A stretch of 64,000 nt of DNA from Pseudoduganella albidiflava. GTDB lineage: Bacteria > Pseudomonadota > Gammaproteobacteria > Burkholderiales > Burkholderiaceae_D. Below the pieces are notes generated by a model, which had not been told where the DNA came from, did not search any database, and saw only the letters and a list, made by a program, of their open reading frames with translations. Made by a program: the position numbers and the translations under genes. This document shows positions 26,612 through 34,658 of this stretch, one piece after another. The stretch covers positions 6,138,001 through 6,202,000 of the forward strand of contig NZ_CP036401.1 of assembly GCF_004322755.1 (NCBI RefSeq), read 5' to 3'. The stretch's first letter is position 1, and the number at the start of each line of letters is the position of its first letter.

Positions 26612-26775
26612 AAGCCGGTGACAGAAAAACGGTGACAGTCACCAATTTTCCGGAAACATTGCAAAAGAAATGGTGACTGTCACCGTTTTTCCGGAAATGT
26701 TGCAAAAGAAATGGTGACTGTCACCGTTTTTCCGGAAACATTGCAAAAGAATTGGAGCCTGTCACCGGTTTTTTC
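26612..26775. repeat. Mosaic of GGTGAC(A/T)GTCACC palindromes in about 41-bp units
   Basis: This continues the preceding array with a different core: GGTGACAGTCACC once and GGTGACTGTCACC twice, in 41-bp units starting TTGCAAAAGAAATGGTGACT and ending in TTTTTCCGGAAAYR. A last partial unit carries GGAGCCTGTCACCGG, the motif of the 34.0-kb array. No gene is supported in 26256-26857 apart from the possible short transcript noted above. Confidence 0.85.
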
Positions 26776-26857
26776 GGCGGCTTTTTGTGCGTGTGCTAAC
26801 GGCCGCTGCGTGGCGGCCGGGCCAGACTGTGTTCTTCAATCCAAGGTGGAGCGCAGC

Positions 26858-27607
26858 ATGCCCGAAGGCCCTTCCCTCGTCATCCTCAAAGAACTGGCGC
26901 GGCCGTTCGAAGGCCGCACGATCGCGGCGGCGCATGGCAACAGCAAGGCCGTGCCGTTCGATGAATTGCCTGGCCAGCCGATCCTGTCGCTGCGCACCTG
27001 GGGCAAGCACTTCCTGATCGAATTGCCGCTATATACAATCCGCATCCATTTCCTGATGTTCGGCAGTTACCGGATCGACGAGCGCAAGGAGAACAGCCCG
27101 GAACGCCTGGGCCTGGCCTTCGAGGAAGGCGGCGAGCTGAACTTCTACACTTGCGCGGTCAAGCTGCTCGAGGGCGACCTCGACGCGGCGTACGAATGGC
27201 AGGCCGATGTGATGGCGGATGCCTGGAAACCCGCGGCCGCGCTGAAGAAACTGCGGGCGAAGCCCGACACGCTGGTGTGCGATGCGCTGCTCGACCAGGA
27301 GATCTTTTCCGGCGTCGGCAACATCATCAAGAATGAAGTGCTGTTCCGCCTGAAGATTCATCCGGCCTCGACGGTCGGCGCGCTGCCTGCCGCGAAGCTG
27401 CGGGAACTCGTGAAGCACGCCCGGCAATACAGCTTCGAATTCCTCGAATGGAAGAAGGCGTTCGTGCTGAAACAGCACTGGCTCGCTCACACCAAGCGGA
27501 TTTGCCCGCGCTGCAATATTGCATTGCACAAGGCCCACCTGGGCAAGACCAAACGGCGCACCTTCTGGTGCGAACGGTGCCAGAAACGCTACGGTCCGGT
27601 GTTGTAA
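26858..27607 (+). CDS. nei: Fpg/Nei-family DNA glycosylase (endonuclease VIII-like)
   Basis: Removes oxidised bases and nicks the abasic site. After the initiator Met the mature protein starts PEGPSL, giving the catalytic Pro and Glu of this family, so the ATG at 26858 is firmly set although the frame is open further upstream. 249 residues. It has the helix-two-turns-helix region (LLDQEIFSGVGNIIKNEVLF, about 145-165) and a C-terminal zinc finger with CPRC and CERC. PEGPS rather than PELPE favours Nei over Fpg (MutM). Single gene behind a large repeat cluster. Confidence 0.88.
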   Translation: MPEGPSLVILKELARPFEGRTIAAAHGNSKAVPFDELPGQPILSLRTWGKHFLIELPLYTIRIHFLMFGSYRIDERKENSPERLGLAFEEGGELNFYTCAVKLLEGDLDAAYEWQADVMADAWKPAAALKKLRAKPDTLVCDALLDQEIFSGVGNIIKNEVLFRLKIHPASTVGALPAAKLRELVKHARQYSFEFLEWKKAFVLKQHWLAHTKRICPRCNIALHKAHLGKTKRRTFWCERCQKRYGPVL

Positions 27608-27707
27608 AGCCGTAGCGCAAAAATTCTTTCCTGTTGTTAATAATGGAACTGGCGCATACAATCGGCATGACCGCGCCCGGAAAATGCCCGGTTTCCTGTT
27701 CCCAATC

Positions 27708-29219
27708 ATGAAGCGCTCCATGTCCTTTCTGTCTTCAACATCGCCCAAGCTGCCACCCTGGAAAATCCTGCTGGTCGACGACGAGCCCGATATCCATGAC
27801 ATCACCAAGCTGACACTGGCCCGTTTCCGGCTCGATGGCCGCGGCCTGAGCTTCCTGCATGCCTACAGCGGCCAGGAAGCCAAGGAAATCCTGTCCCGCG
27901 AAACGGACATCGCCCTGGTCTTCCTGGACGTGGTGATGGAACGCGAAGACAGCGGCCTGGAAGTGGCGCGCTGGATGCGGCACGACCTGGACAACCAGTT
28001 CACCCGCATCGTGCTGCGCACCGGCCAGCCGGGCCAGGCGCCGGAAGAACGCGTGATCGTCGACTACGACATCAACGACTACAAGGAAAAGACCGAGCTG
28101 GACCGCACCAAGCTGTTCACGACCACGTTCGCCGCGCTGCGCGCCTACCGCGACATCATGAAAGTCGAGGAAGCACGCCAGCAGCAGGTGCACTACCGGG
28201 AAGGGCTCGAGCGGGTGATCGCGGCTTCCACGCACATCTTCCAGCAGCGCAACCTGAAGGACTTCGCCAGTGGCCTGCTGCAGCAGGTGGTCGCGCTCCT
28301 GCGGCTGGAGCACAGCATGCTGCTGCGCCTGCGCGGCGCCACCGCGATCGCCGGCGAAGGCGATTTCGAAGTGCTGGCGCAGATCGGCGAGGAAACGCTG
28401 CTGACGCCGGAACTGATCGCCCAGCTGCAGGCAGCCGAACGCAACCGTATTTCCAGGCTGGAAGGCGACACCTATGTCGGCTACTTCCCGAACCACAGCG
28501 GCAAGGCTTCGCTGCTGGTGTTGAAAGGCGTGGATGAAATTTCCGAGATCGATACCAAGCTGCTGGAAATCTTCTGCAGCGACGTGGCGATCGCCTTCGA
28601 CAATATCCTGCTGAACCAGGAAATCACCGATACCCAGGCCGAGCTGATCATGCGCCTGGGCGACGTGGTCGAGTCGCGCTCGAACGAAGCCGGCAACCAC
28701 GTACGCCGCATGGCCGAGGTGTGCCACCTGCTGGCCACGGCGGCCGGCCTGCCGCACGAGGAAACGGCGGTGCTGAAGCATGCCGCGCCGATGCACGATA
28801 TCGGCAAGATCGCCACGCCCGACGCGGTGCTGCTGAAACCCGGCAAGCTCACCCCGGAAGAGTGGGAAATCATGAAGCAGCACCCGGCCGTGGGCGCCTC
28901 GATCCTCGACGGCTCGCAGCGCCCGATCCTGAAGGCGGCCGCCGTCATCGCCCACCAGCACCACGAGAAATACGACGGTACCGGCTACCCGCAGGGCCTG
29001 AAGGGCGAAGACATCCACCTGTATGCCCGCATCGTGGCCGTGGCCGACGTGTTCGACGCGCTGATGCACAAGCGCGTGTACAAGGATGCCTGGCCGGTCG
29101 ACCGCGTGATCGACTACCTGCGCGAAGTCGCCGGCAAGCACCTGGACCCGCGCTTCGTCGAGCTGTTGATCCAGAACGTGGACGAAGCGCTGGCGATCAC
29201 GAAGCGGCTGCCGGACTGA
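27708..29219 (+). CDS. Response regulator with DUF3369 and HD-GYP output
   Basis: A two-component regulator of about 503 residues. The receiver domain has acidic residues in LLVDDEPD and the phospho-acceptor Asp in LVFLDVVME (about 73). A GAF-like DUF3369 segment (about 175-320) follows, then an HD-GYP phosphodiesterase domain with intact HDIGK (about 366), HHEKYDGTGYP (about 420) and DVFDAL. It should break down cyclic-di-GMP when phosphorylated. Starts at 27708 or 27720 are both possible; neither has a good ribosome site. The histidine kinase at 30551-31960 faces it and is its most likely partner; an IS110 element separates them. Confidence 0.9.
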   Translation: MKRSMSFLSSTSPKLPPWKILLVDDEPDIHDITKLTLARFRLDGRGLSFLHAYSGQEAKEILSRETDIALVFLDVVMEREDSGLEVARWMRHDLDNQFTRIVLRTGQPGQAPEERVIVDYDINDYKEKTELDRTKLFTTTFAALRAYRDIMKVEEARQQQVHYREGLERVIAASTHIFQQRNLKDFASGLLQQVVALLRLEHSMLLRLRGATAIAGEGDFEVLAQIGEETLLTPELIAQLQAAERNRISRLEGDTYVGYFPNHSGKASLLVLKGVDEISEIDTKLLEIFCSDVAIAFDNILLNQEITDTQAELIMRLGDVVESRSNEAGNHVRRMAEVCHLLATAAGLPHEETAVLKHAAPMHDIGKIATPDAVLLKPGKLTPEEWEIMKQHPAVGASILDGSQRPILKAAAVIAHQHHEKYDGTGYPQGLKGEDIHLYARIVAVADVFDALMHKRVYKDAWPVDRVIDYLREVAGKHLDPRFVELLIQNVDEALAITKRLPD

Positions 29220-29344
29220 CGACGGCTGGGTCTCCTGAATCGGCGGCCTTCCTGAAACCGATGTCTCGTATGATGTCCCTGTCGATTCTTTGGCAAAATT
29301 ACCGCTGAAGGAAACGGCCAGGCAGAGTGACGTCGATGGTGTCT

Positions 29345-29448
29345 GAGGCCCCGAGCCTGTGTGTCAGATTGGCGCCTCTGCCTGTTTTTCATTGTTAAGT
29401 CCGGACGGTATCTTAGGCTTCGAGCCTGCATACGAGGGTGGTCGACAA
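29345..29448 (+). ncRNA. Candidate bridge RNA (seekRNA) of the IS110 element
   Basis: IS110 recombinases use a bridge RNA, encoded in the non-coding end, whose loops pair with target and donor DNA. In this left end GTGTCAGA (29361-29368) is complementary to TCTGACAC of the restored target, and ACGGTATCT (29405-29413) is identical to the right end of the element up to the CT core, as expected of a donor guide. A short hairpin AGGCT-TCG-AGCCT follows at 29415-29427. Length and position fit; RNA boundaries are unknown. Confidence 0.45.
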
Positions 29449-30460
29449 ATGAATGAGGTAGGTACGCCAGTTGTAGGAATTGATGTCAGCAAAAGCAAGC
29501 TTGATATTGCATTGCTGGTGAATGGAAAGCTCAAAAGCAAGGTATTCCCGAACAGCCGGGATGGTTATGCAGAGCTAGGAAAATGGCTGAAGAATCAGGG
29601 TGTTACGCTGGATTTGGTCCATGTTTGCATGGAGTCGACGGGAGTGTACAGCGAGCCAGCCGCACTAGCGCTAGTAGACTTGGGGCTGAAGGTCAGCGTG
29701 GTCAACCCGGCCAGCGTCAAGGGATTTGGCCAGAGTTTGATCATCCGGAACAAAAACGACAAAGCCGATGCTGCTGTTATTGCGCGTTATTGTGCAGCGA
29801 TACAGCCAGCGCTGTGGCAGGCCCCGTCGCCTGAGCAGCGGCAGTTGAGAGCGTGGAACGAACACCTGGCGTCGTTGAAGGACATTCGACAGCAACAGGC
29901 CAATCGTATTGAAGCGCTCGAGTTCGCTAACCAAGGCGAGGTCGCAGCTCATGCGAAGACGCATTTGAAATGGCTAGACAAGGAAATCAAGCAGCTCGAG
30001 AACGACATCGATGATCACATCGATCGCCACCCCGATCTGCAACGCGACGCCGAGTTGATCGAATCCATTCCAGGCCTTGGCCGCGGTACCGCGGCCAAGG
30101 TACTCGGTCGTGTGGGTGACCTACGACGCTTTGGAAGCGCCAAAGAATTGGCTGCCTACATCGGTGTAACGCCACGCCAAAGGCAATCTGGCAGCTCGAT
30201 CAGAGGCAGAACTACGATCAGTCGAATGGGGTGCCGAGACCTGCGAGCGGCTCTCTACATGCCAGCAATGACCGCGATTAGGAAGAATCCACTGCTAAGT
30301 GAGTTTGCCAACCGGCTGGAATCTTCTGGCATGGCAAAGATGGCGGTGATCGCTGCCGTCATGCGCAAACTCGTGCACCAAATGTACGGCGTTGTCCGCT
30401 CGGGCAAGCCATTTGATCCGAACCATCTGAACAAACAGCTTGAGCTCCAACACGGTATCT
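29345..30460 (+). mobile_element. IS110-family insertion sequence inside a GGTGTCTGACACC palindrome
   Basis: The left flank ends GGTGTCT and the right flank continues GACACC; removing the element (29345-30460, 1116 bp) restores the exact 13-bp palindrome GGTGTCTGACACC. CT occurs at both junctions (29343-29344 and 30459-30460), matching the dinucleotide-core exchange of IS110 elements, which leave no target duplication. There is about 104 bp of non-coding left end and essentially no non-coding right end: the transposase stop codon TGA straddles the right junction. A second palindrome of the same type lies 37 bp further on. GC is lower than in neighbouring genes. Confidence 0.8.
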
Positions 30461-30462
30461 GA
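29449..30462 (+). CDS. IS110-family transposase
   Basis: A 337-residue DEDD-type recombinase. The N-terminal RuvC-like part has GIDVSKSKLDIAL (D at about 12), MESTGVYSEP and NKNDKADAAVIARY, supplying the conserved acidic residues. A coiled linker (about 140-200) leads to the C-terminal Transposase_20 domain with IPGLGRGTAAKVLGRVGDLRRF and SGSSIRGRTTISRMG, which contains the presumed catalytic serine. The start is ATG 29449; the stop codon is completed by target-site DNA. Complete, so probably functional. Confidence 0.93.
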   Translation: MNEVGTPVVGIDVSKSKLDIALLVNGKLKSKVFPNSRDGYAELGKWLKNQGVTLDLVHVCMESTGVYSEPAALALVDLGLKVSVVNPASVKGFGQSLIIRNKNDKADAAVIARYCAAIQPALWQAPSPEQRQLRAWNEHLASLKDIRQQQANRIEALEFANQGEVAAHAKTHLKWLDKEIKQLENDIDDHIDRHPDLQRDAELIESIPGLGRGTAAKVLGRVGDLRRFGSAKELAAYIGVTPRQRQSGSSIRGRTTISRMGCRDLRAALYMPAMTAIRKNPLLSEFANRLESSGMAKMAVIAAVMRKLVHQMYGVVRSGKPFDPNHLNKQLELQHGI

Positions 30463-30473
30463 CACCTGCCATT

Positions 30474-30515
30474 GACACCATTTCCGGTGAATCGCCGGAA
30501 ATGGTGTCAGACACC
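30474..30515. repeat. 14-bp-stem hairpin ending in GGTGTCAGACACC
   Basis: The stem GACACCATTTCCGG, loop TGAATCG, stem CCGGAAATGGTGTC is perfect and its right arm runs into the palindrome GGTGTCAGACACC (30503-30515). It combines the TTTCCGG/CCGGAAA flank and the palindromic core seen in the 26.5-kb array. It lies 36 bp beyond the histidine-kinase stop and could fold at the 3' end of that transcript, though there is no T-run. Confidence 0.8.
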
Positions 30516-30550
30516 TGACCTTCGACTCCTGCCTCTTCGATACTGCCCCT

Positions 30551-31960
30551 TCAGCGCTTGCGCTGATCCCTGGGAAAACGCAGCTTGTAATGCAAGCCCA
30601 TGCCCGGCGCACTGCTGACCTTGATGGTGCCGCCCAGCGGGCCGGTGACCAGGTTGTACAGGATGTGCGCGCCCAGCCCGGAACCACCGCTGCCCCGCTT
30701 GGTGGTGAAGAACGGGTCGAACAGCTGGCCCAGCAGGCCCTGGTCCATGCCCATGCCATCGTCGCTGTAGTCGAGCAGCACGTGCTCGCCATCGAGGCGG
30801 CCGCTGATGCGGATGGTGCCGGCCTGGTCGTCCTCGAAACCGTGCACCAGCGAATTCTCGATCATGTTGGTGACGATCTGCGATACCGCGCCCGGGAAGC
30901 TGTCCAGGTGGATATCCGGCGGGCAGTCCACCTGCACCTTGACGGGATTGCCCTTCAGCTTCGGCTGCAGCGACAGCAGCACCTCGGCCAGGTATTTCGC
31001 CAGGTTGAAGTGGCGAATGTTTTCCGACGACTGGTCCACCGCCACCTGCTTGAAGCTGCGCACCAGCGCGGCGGCGCGCTGGGTGTTGGTCGTCATGATG
31101 CGCAGCGACTGGTCGACGGTATCGAAGAACATGGCCAGGCCTTCTTCGTCCAGCCGGCCCTCGGCCAGGTCTTCCCGCGTCAGTTTCAGTTCCTGCACCA
31201 GGTGCGAGGTGGCGGTCACGCAGATGCCCAGCGGCGTGTTGATCTCGTGCGCCACGCCGGCGACCAGGCGCCCCAGCGATGCCAGCTTTTCCTGCCGCAC
31301 CAGTTCCGACTGCGCATCCTGCAGCTGCGTCAGCGCGTTGTTGAGCGCTTCGTTCTGCCGCTCCAGCGCGGCTCTCGCGGAATCGAGCCGCACCGTACGC
31401 TCCTGCACGGCGCGCTCCAGCCGGTCCATGCTTTGCAAGCCTTGCAGCGCGGACGAAACCTGGCTGGCGATCAGGGCGAACAGCGCCTGGTCTTCCTCGC
31501 TGTAGGTATGCGCCTTGTCGTAGCTCTGGATGACGATGGCGCCCAGCGGCTGCTGGTTCTGGTCCATCAGCGGGCAGCCGATCCAGTGCTCGGCGATCGT
31601 GCCCACGCCGAAGGCGGCGATCTTCTTGCGGGAGAGATGCTCGTCCGCCGTCATCACGAGGCAGCGGCGGTTCAGGATCACCCACGCGGTGGGCGACTCG
31701 TCCGGCGACGCCAGATGCGTCACTTCATCCGGATCGGGCGGCGTATCGGCTTCATCGACGTAATAGACGAAGCGTACCGCGTTCGGTGCGCCGTCGCGGT
31801 CGTTCAGGGCCACGTAGAAATTGGCCGCATACATGATGCGGCCCAGCGCACCGTGCACGGCGCGCAGGAACCCGACGATGTCGGTGCAGCGCGTGGACAG
31901 CTGGCCGATTTCCAGCAGCACGGCCTGGACGGCTTCGAGACGGCGGAGGCGATCTTCCAT
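30551..31960 (-). CDS. GAF-domain sensor histidine kinase
   Basis: 469 residues, no membrane segments: a GAF domain (about 25-185, with GTIAEHWIGCPLMDQNQQPLG), a coiled coil (about 190-230), a HisKA-type dimerisation domain with the phospho-accepting His in VAHEINTPLG (about 240), and an ATPase domain with N box NMIENSLVHGF, G1 DDGMGMD and G2 GSGLGAHI. A soluble kinase sensing a cytoplasmic signal, probably phosphorylating the HD-GYP regulator at 27708. The start at ATG 31960 has GGGAAATT before it. Downstream of the acidic protein at 32053-32601 on the same strand. Confidence 0.9.
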   Translation of the reverse strand: MEDRLRRLEAVQAVLLEIGQLSTRCTDIVGFLRAVHGALGRIMYAANFYVALNDRDGAPNAVRFVYYVDEADTPPDPDEVTHLASPDESPTAWVILNRRCLVMTADEHLSRKKIAAFGVGTIAEHWIGCPLMDQNQQPLGAIVIQSYDKAHTYSEEDQALFALIASQVSSALQGLQSMDRLERAVQERTVRLDSARAALERQNEALNNALTQLQDAQSELVRQEKLASLGRLVAGVAHEINTPLGICVTATSHLVQELKLTREDLAEGRLDEEGLAMFFDTVDQSLRIMTTNTQRAAALVRSFKQVAVDQSSENIRHFNLAKYLAEVLLSLQPKLKGNPVKVQVDCPPDIHLDSFPGAVSQIVTNMIENSLVHGFEDDQAGTIRISGRLDGEHVLLDYSDDGMGMDQGLLGQLFDPFFTTKRGSGGSGLGAHILYNLVTGPLGGTIKVSSAPGMGLHYKLRFPRDQRKR

Positions 31961-32052
31961 CGAATTTCCCGTAGTAAATAAATGCAGTCAGGAAATATAA
32001 CAGGCGCCCACGCCGAGGGCCAGCGCCACTACAAAAATGCAACAGATTGGCG

Positions 32053-32601
32053 TTACGGCTTCCGGTAGCCGCCTTCGATCCACTCGGTGGCGCTGGTGGC
32101 GGACAGGCGGAAGTCCGGCCGCGTGCGCACCGACGCCAGTTCGTCGCCATATTCGTCGACGGCGGTCAGCGTGGCATAGGGCTCGTCCTCGTCCGGCGTG
32201 ATGACCATCTTGACGGTGATTGCCGCGCCTTCGTCCGTTACCACGCGCACCGATTTGTGCAGCCGCGCATGCAGCTGCTGTTCGTGGCGGCGGATGACTT
32301 CGTTGGCCGTCTTGACCAGCGTGTGGAAAGCCGAGATATCCAGGGGCTTGGGATTTTTCTTGTCGCGGCCCATCGTCCATGGCCCGACCAGCGCCGGCTC
32401 CGGTTCGCCATCCTTGATCATCGCCACGGCCCAGCCGTCGTCGTCCTCGTTCTTGATGACGCGGGCGGTCCAGCCCTGGCCCTGCCAGACGCGGTCTTCC
32501 TGGATCAGCGCATCCTCGGGCTCTTCGTGGTCGTCATGCTGCCCCTGCTGTTCCGCTTGTTCGGCTTGTTCCATCAACGTTTCCTCGATCAGATCTTCCA
32601 T
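32053..32601 (-). CDS. Conserved-looking acidic protein of unknown function
   Basis: 182 residues. I do not recognise the family. The N-terminal 40 residues are very acidic and Gln/Glu-rich (MEDLIEETLMEQAEQAEQQG); then comes a compact domain with WTARVIKNEDDDGWAVAMIK, LVGPWTMGRDKKNPKPLD, and a C-terminal strand-rich part ending in WIEGGYRKP. No signal or membrane segment. The start at ATG 32601 is preceded by GAGAGGACCC. It lies 92 bp upstream of the histidine kinase on the same strand, so it may share a transcript. Confidence 0.75.
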   Translation of the reverse strand: MEDLIEETLMEQAEQAEQQGQHDDHEEPEDALIQEDRVWQGQGWTARVIKNEDDDGWAVAMIKDGEPEPALVGPWTMGRDKKNPKPLDISAFHTLVKTANEVIRRHEQQLHARLHKSVRVVTDEGAAITVKMVITPDEDEPYATLTAVDEYGDELASVRTRPDFRLSATSATEWIEGGYRKP

Positions 32602-32720
32602 GGGTCCTCTCGGCAAATTACTGTATGAATACCCAGTACTATAGCAGCTTCAGAGGGAAAAATGGGAGTCTCCCCGACGCCTCGTATGGGGGATGCCACC
32701 CTGTGCGGTGCAACCGGACA

Positions 32721-33968
32721 ATGGCGAGCATGAGAACGCCTTCCCTGCCCCCGCTTTTGTCCGCGCTTTTGTCCTCGCTTTTGCCACCGCTTTTGTCCCC
32801 GCTTTGGTCCCCTTTCTCGCCACCGTCTTTGCCATCGCGCTTGCCCCGACTCTTGCCCCGACGCTTGCCCCGACTCTTGCTCCGACTCTTGCTCCAATTT
32901 TTGCCACGCTTCCTCCTCCCTGCCGCTTGCGCCGCGGCGGCGCCGTTCGCCCATGCCCAGCAGGTGCAGGTCTACGGCCGCCTCAACGTTTCGCTGGAAG
33001 CGGCCCGGGCGCCGGGCGTGCACGCCGAACGCATGGTCAACAACCGCTCGGTGCTGGGCTTCAGGGGCAGCGAAGACCTGGGCGGCGGCCTGAAGGCATT
33101 GTTCCAGATCGAGGGCACGCTGGCGCCCGATAGCGGTGCCGGGGAAATCGCCCGCCGCGATACGCGCGTCGGGCTGGAAGGCGCGTTCGGCACGGTGTTC
33201 GCCGGCCACTGGAGCACGGCCTACAACGGCGCCACGTCCAGCCTGGACCCGTTCTATCCGACCACGGCCGGCTACATGAGCATCCTCGCCAACGGGGCGG
33301 CGGCGTCCACCGACAACGTCGCCGACGTGGCCTCGTTCGACCGGCGCCAGGCCAACAGCGTGCACTGGTGGTCGCCCCGCTGGCGCGGCTGGACGCTGCG
33401 GGCCACGCACGGCCTGCCGGAAGAGCGGCCGGCCGGCGGCGCGAAACCTTCGCTGCTGTCGCTGGCGCTGATCCACGACGCGGGGCCGCTGTACCTGGCG
33501 CTGGCCCACGAACGCCACCATGAGTACCATGGGCCCGGCACCGCCGACACGGGCAGCAAGGCCGCCATCGGCTACCTGTCCGGCACCACGCGGCTGGCCG
33601 TCGTCGCCGAGCGCCTCGCCTACCAGCTGCCCGCCGGGCGGCTCGCCCGCAACGCGCTGTACGTATCGCTGAGCCACCAGGCCGGGCGGCATGGCTTGCG
33701 TGCCAGCATCGGCAAGGCGGGCGATGGCCATGGCGGCGGCACAGTCGGTTTCGTGCGCGGCGGGGCCGATACCGGCGCCGTGCATGCGACCGCCGGCTAC
33801 GAGTACCTGTTCTCGCCCCGCACCACGGTGTACGCGTACCACACGCGGCTGCATAACGACGGCAACGCGGCGTATGACTTCCCGATCAACGGCGTGAAGG
33901 GATTCACCGATTCGCTGGCCGGCGCGCACATCTCCGCCACCTCGTTCGGACTGCGCCACAGTTTCTAG
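32721..33968 (+). CDS. Gram-negative general porin with an abnormal leader
   Basis: An outer-membrane porin of the betaproteobacterial type: the mature start QQVQVYGRLNVSLEA, then SVLGFRGSEDLGGGLKALFQIE, RRDTRVGLEGAFGTVFAG and a C-terminal Phe (LRHSF). It forms a diffusion channel. The leader is odd: about 55-60 residues made almost wholly of Leu, Pro, Arg and Ser, encoded by a 12-bp minisatellite, before a normal-looking end (AACAAAAPFAHA). Initiation at ATG 32721 or 32730 is likely; ATG 32625 is also in frame. The expanded leader may impair or modulate export. Confidence 0.85.
   Translation: MASMRTPSLPPLLSALLSSLLPPLLSPLWSPFSPPSLPSRLPRLLPRRLPRLLLRLLLQFLPRFLLPAACAAAAPFAHAQQVQVYGRLNVSLEAARAPGVHAERMVNNRSVLGFRGSEDLGGGLKALFQIEGTLAPDSGAGEIARRDTRVGLEGAFGTVFAGHWSTAYNGATSSLDPFYPTTAGYMSILANGAAASTDNVADVASFDRRQANSVHWWSPRWRGWTLRATHGLPEERPAGGAKPSLLSLALIHDAGPLYLALAHERHHEYHGPGTADTGSKAAIGYLSGTTRLAVVAERLAYQLPAGRLARNALYVSLSHQAGRHGLRASIGKAGDGHGGGTVGFVRGGADTGAVHATAGYEYLFSPRTTVYAYHTRLHNDGNAAYDFPINGVKGFTDSLAGAHISATSFGLRHSF
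32751..32905. repeat. Degenerate 12-bp minisatellite in the porin leader
   Basis: About 13 imperfect 12-bp units of types CTTTTGTCCCCG and CTTGCCCCGACT in tandem. In the porin frame they encode repeats of Leu/Pro/Arg/Ser. The antisense frame is also open and reads repeated Gly-Ala-Arg-Val. Copy-number changes would alter the leader length without shifting the frame. Confidence 0.8.
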
Positions 33969-33988
33969 AAAGAACGGCGGCACAGCAG

Positions 33989-34043
33989 AAAACCGGTGAC
34001 AGGCTCCGATTATGAGAATAATCGGAGCCTGTCACCGGTTTTT
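33989..34043 (+). terminator. Very long hairpin terminator after the porin
   Basis: A perfect 25-bp stem (AAAACCGGTGACAGGCTCCG... with its complement) around the 4-nt loop GAGA, ending in five T, 20 bp after the porin stop. It is built from a repeat that recurs nearby, so a dispersed element has apparently been recruited as terminator. It is symmetrical enough to work leftward too, but no leftward gene ends here. Confidence 0.75.
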
Positions 34044-34130
34044 CTCACTGGTTTCGCATCGCTTTCGAAAACAATCGGAGCCTGTCACCGGTTTCACATC
34101 GCTTTCGAAATAATCGGAGCCTGTCACCGG
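34018..34130. repeat. Three direct copies of AATCGGAGCCTGTCACCGG
   Basis: Copies at 34020-34038, 34073-34091 and 34112-34130, plus the inverted copy in the left arm of the hairpin; the spacers share TTTCxCATCGCTTTCGAAA. GGAGCCTGTCACCGG is also the last unit of the 26.6-kb array. No gene is visible between the porin and 34267. Confidence 0.85.
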
Positions 34131-34266
34131 TTCTGGTGTCAGTAACCGGCCCCCGCTTCTTTCCCGTTCACCCCGCAAATCCAACCGTTCGTCGCTTTCA
34201 CCCCGCATCTCCAGGGATGGCCGCGTAAAGTCCACTCATCGCCACTGCCACTCCCTGGAGCACATC

Positions 34267-34653
34267 ATGAAAAAACTTCTCGCCGTCACCATCGTCGTGC
34301 TGCTGTTCATCGCGGCGTGCAATGCCTTCGATTCCCCGTGGGGCCATGACTTCCACGTCAATGTCGATGGCGAGGAATTCGACGGGCCGTTCGGCTGGGT
34401 GCTGGGCGTGCTGCTGGCCGGTGGCGGCTTGCTGATCGGCGCCATCGTGGTGGTCTGCGTGGCGATCCTGGTGGGCCTGCTGTTTGCCGGGCTGGGCGTA
34501 CTCGTGGTGTTCGGGCTGGCCGCGCTGGGCGTGGCGATCGCCGCCGCGCTGTCGCCGCTGCTGCTGCCGCTGGCGATCGTCATCGGGCTGGTGTGGTATT
34601 TCAGCCGCCGCGACAAGCGCCGCGCGGCGGCCATGAAGGAAGCGGCCGTCTGA
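34267..34653 (+). CDS. Small membrane protein with lipoprotein-like signal, unknown function
   Basis: 128 residues. The N-terminus MKKLLAVTIVVLLFIAAC fits a lipoprotein signal with Cys at 18 (IAAC box). A short polar, acidic stretch follows, then strongly hydrophobic Gly/Leu/Val segments at about 43-70, 72-95 and 97-113, and a basic tail (SRRDKRRAAAMKE). No family recognised. It may be an inner-membrane protein in which the apparent lipobox is fortuitous. The start at 34267 has CTGGAG upstream. Confidence 0.75.
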   Translation: MKKLLAVTIVVLLFIAACNAFDSPWGHDFHVNVDGEEFDGPFGWVLGVLLAGGGLLIGAIVVVCVAILVGLLFAGLGVLVVFGLAALGVAIAAALSPLLLPLAIVIGLVWYFSRRDKRRAAAMKEAAV

Positions 34654-34658
34654 AACTG

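Noticed and set aside
26374..26676. A 100-codon frame through the repeat cluster, with Cys-rich repeats
   Set aside because: It is the translation of the palindromic repeats and of a terminator, with no family-like sequence.
26534..26775. Possible CRISPR array
   Set aside because: Repeats are imperfect palindromes with no unique spacers of constant length.
32650..32907. An 85-codon leftward frame rich in Gly-Ala-Arg-Val repeats
   Set aside because: It is the antisense reading of the porin-leader minisatellite, without a ribosome site.
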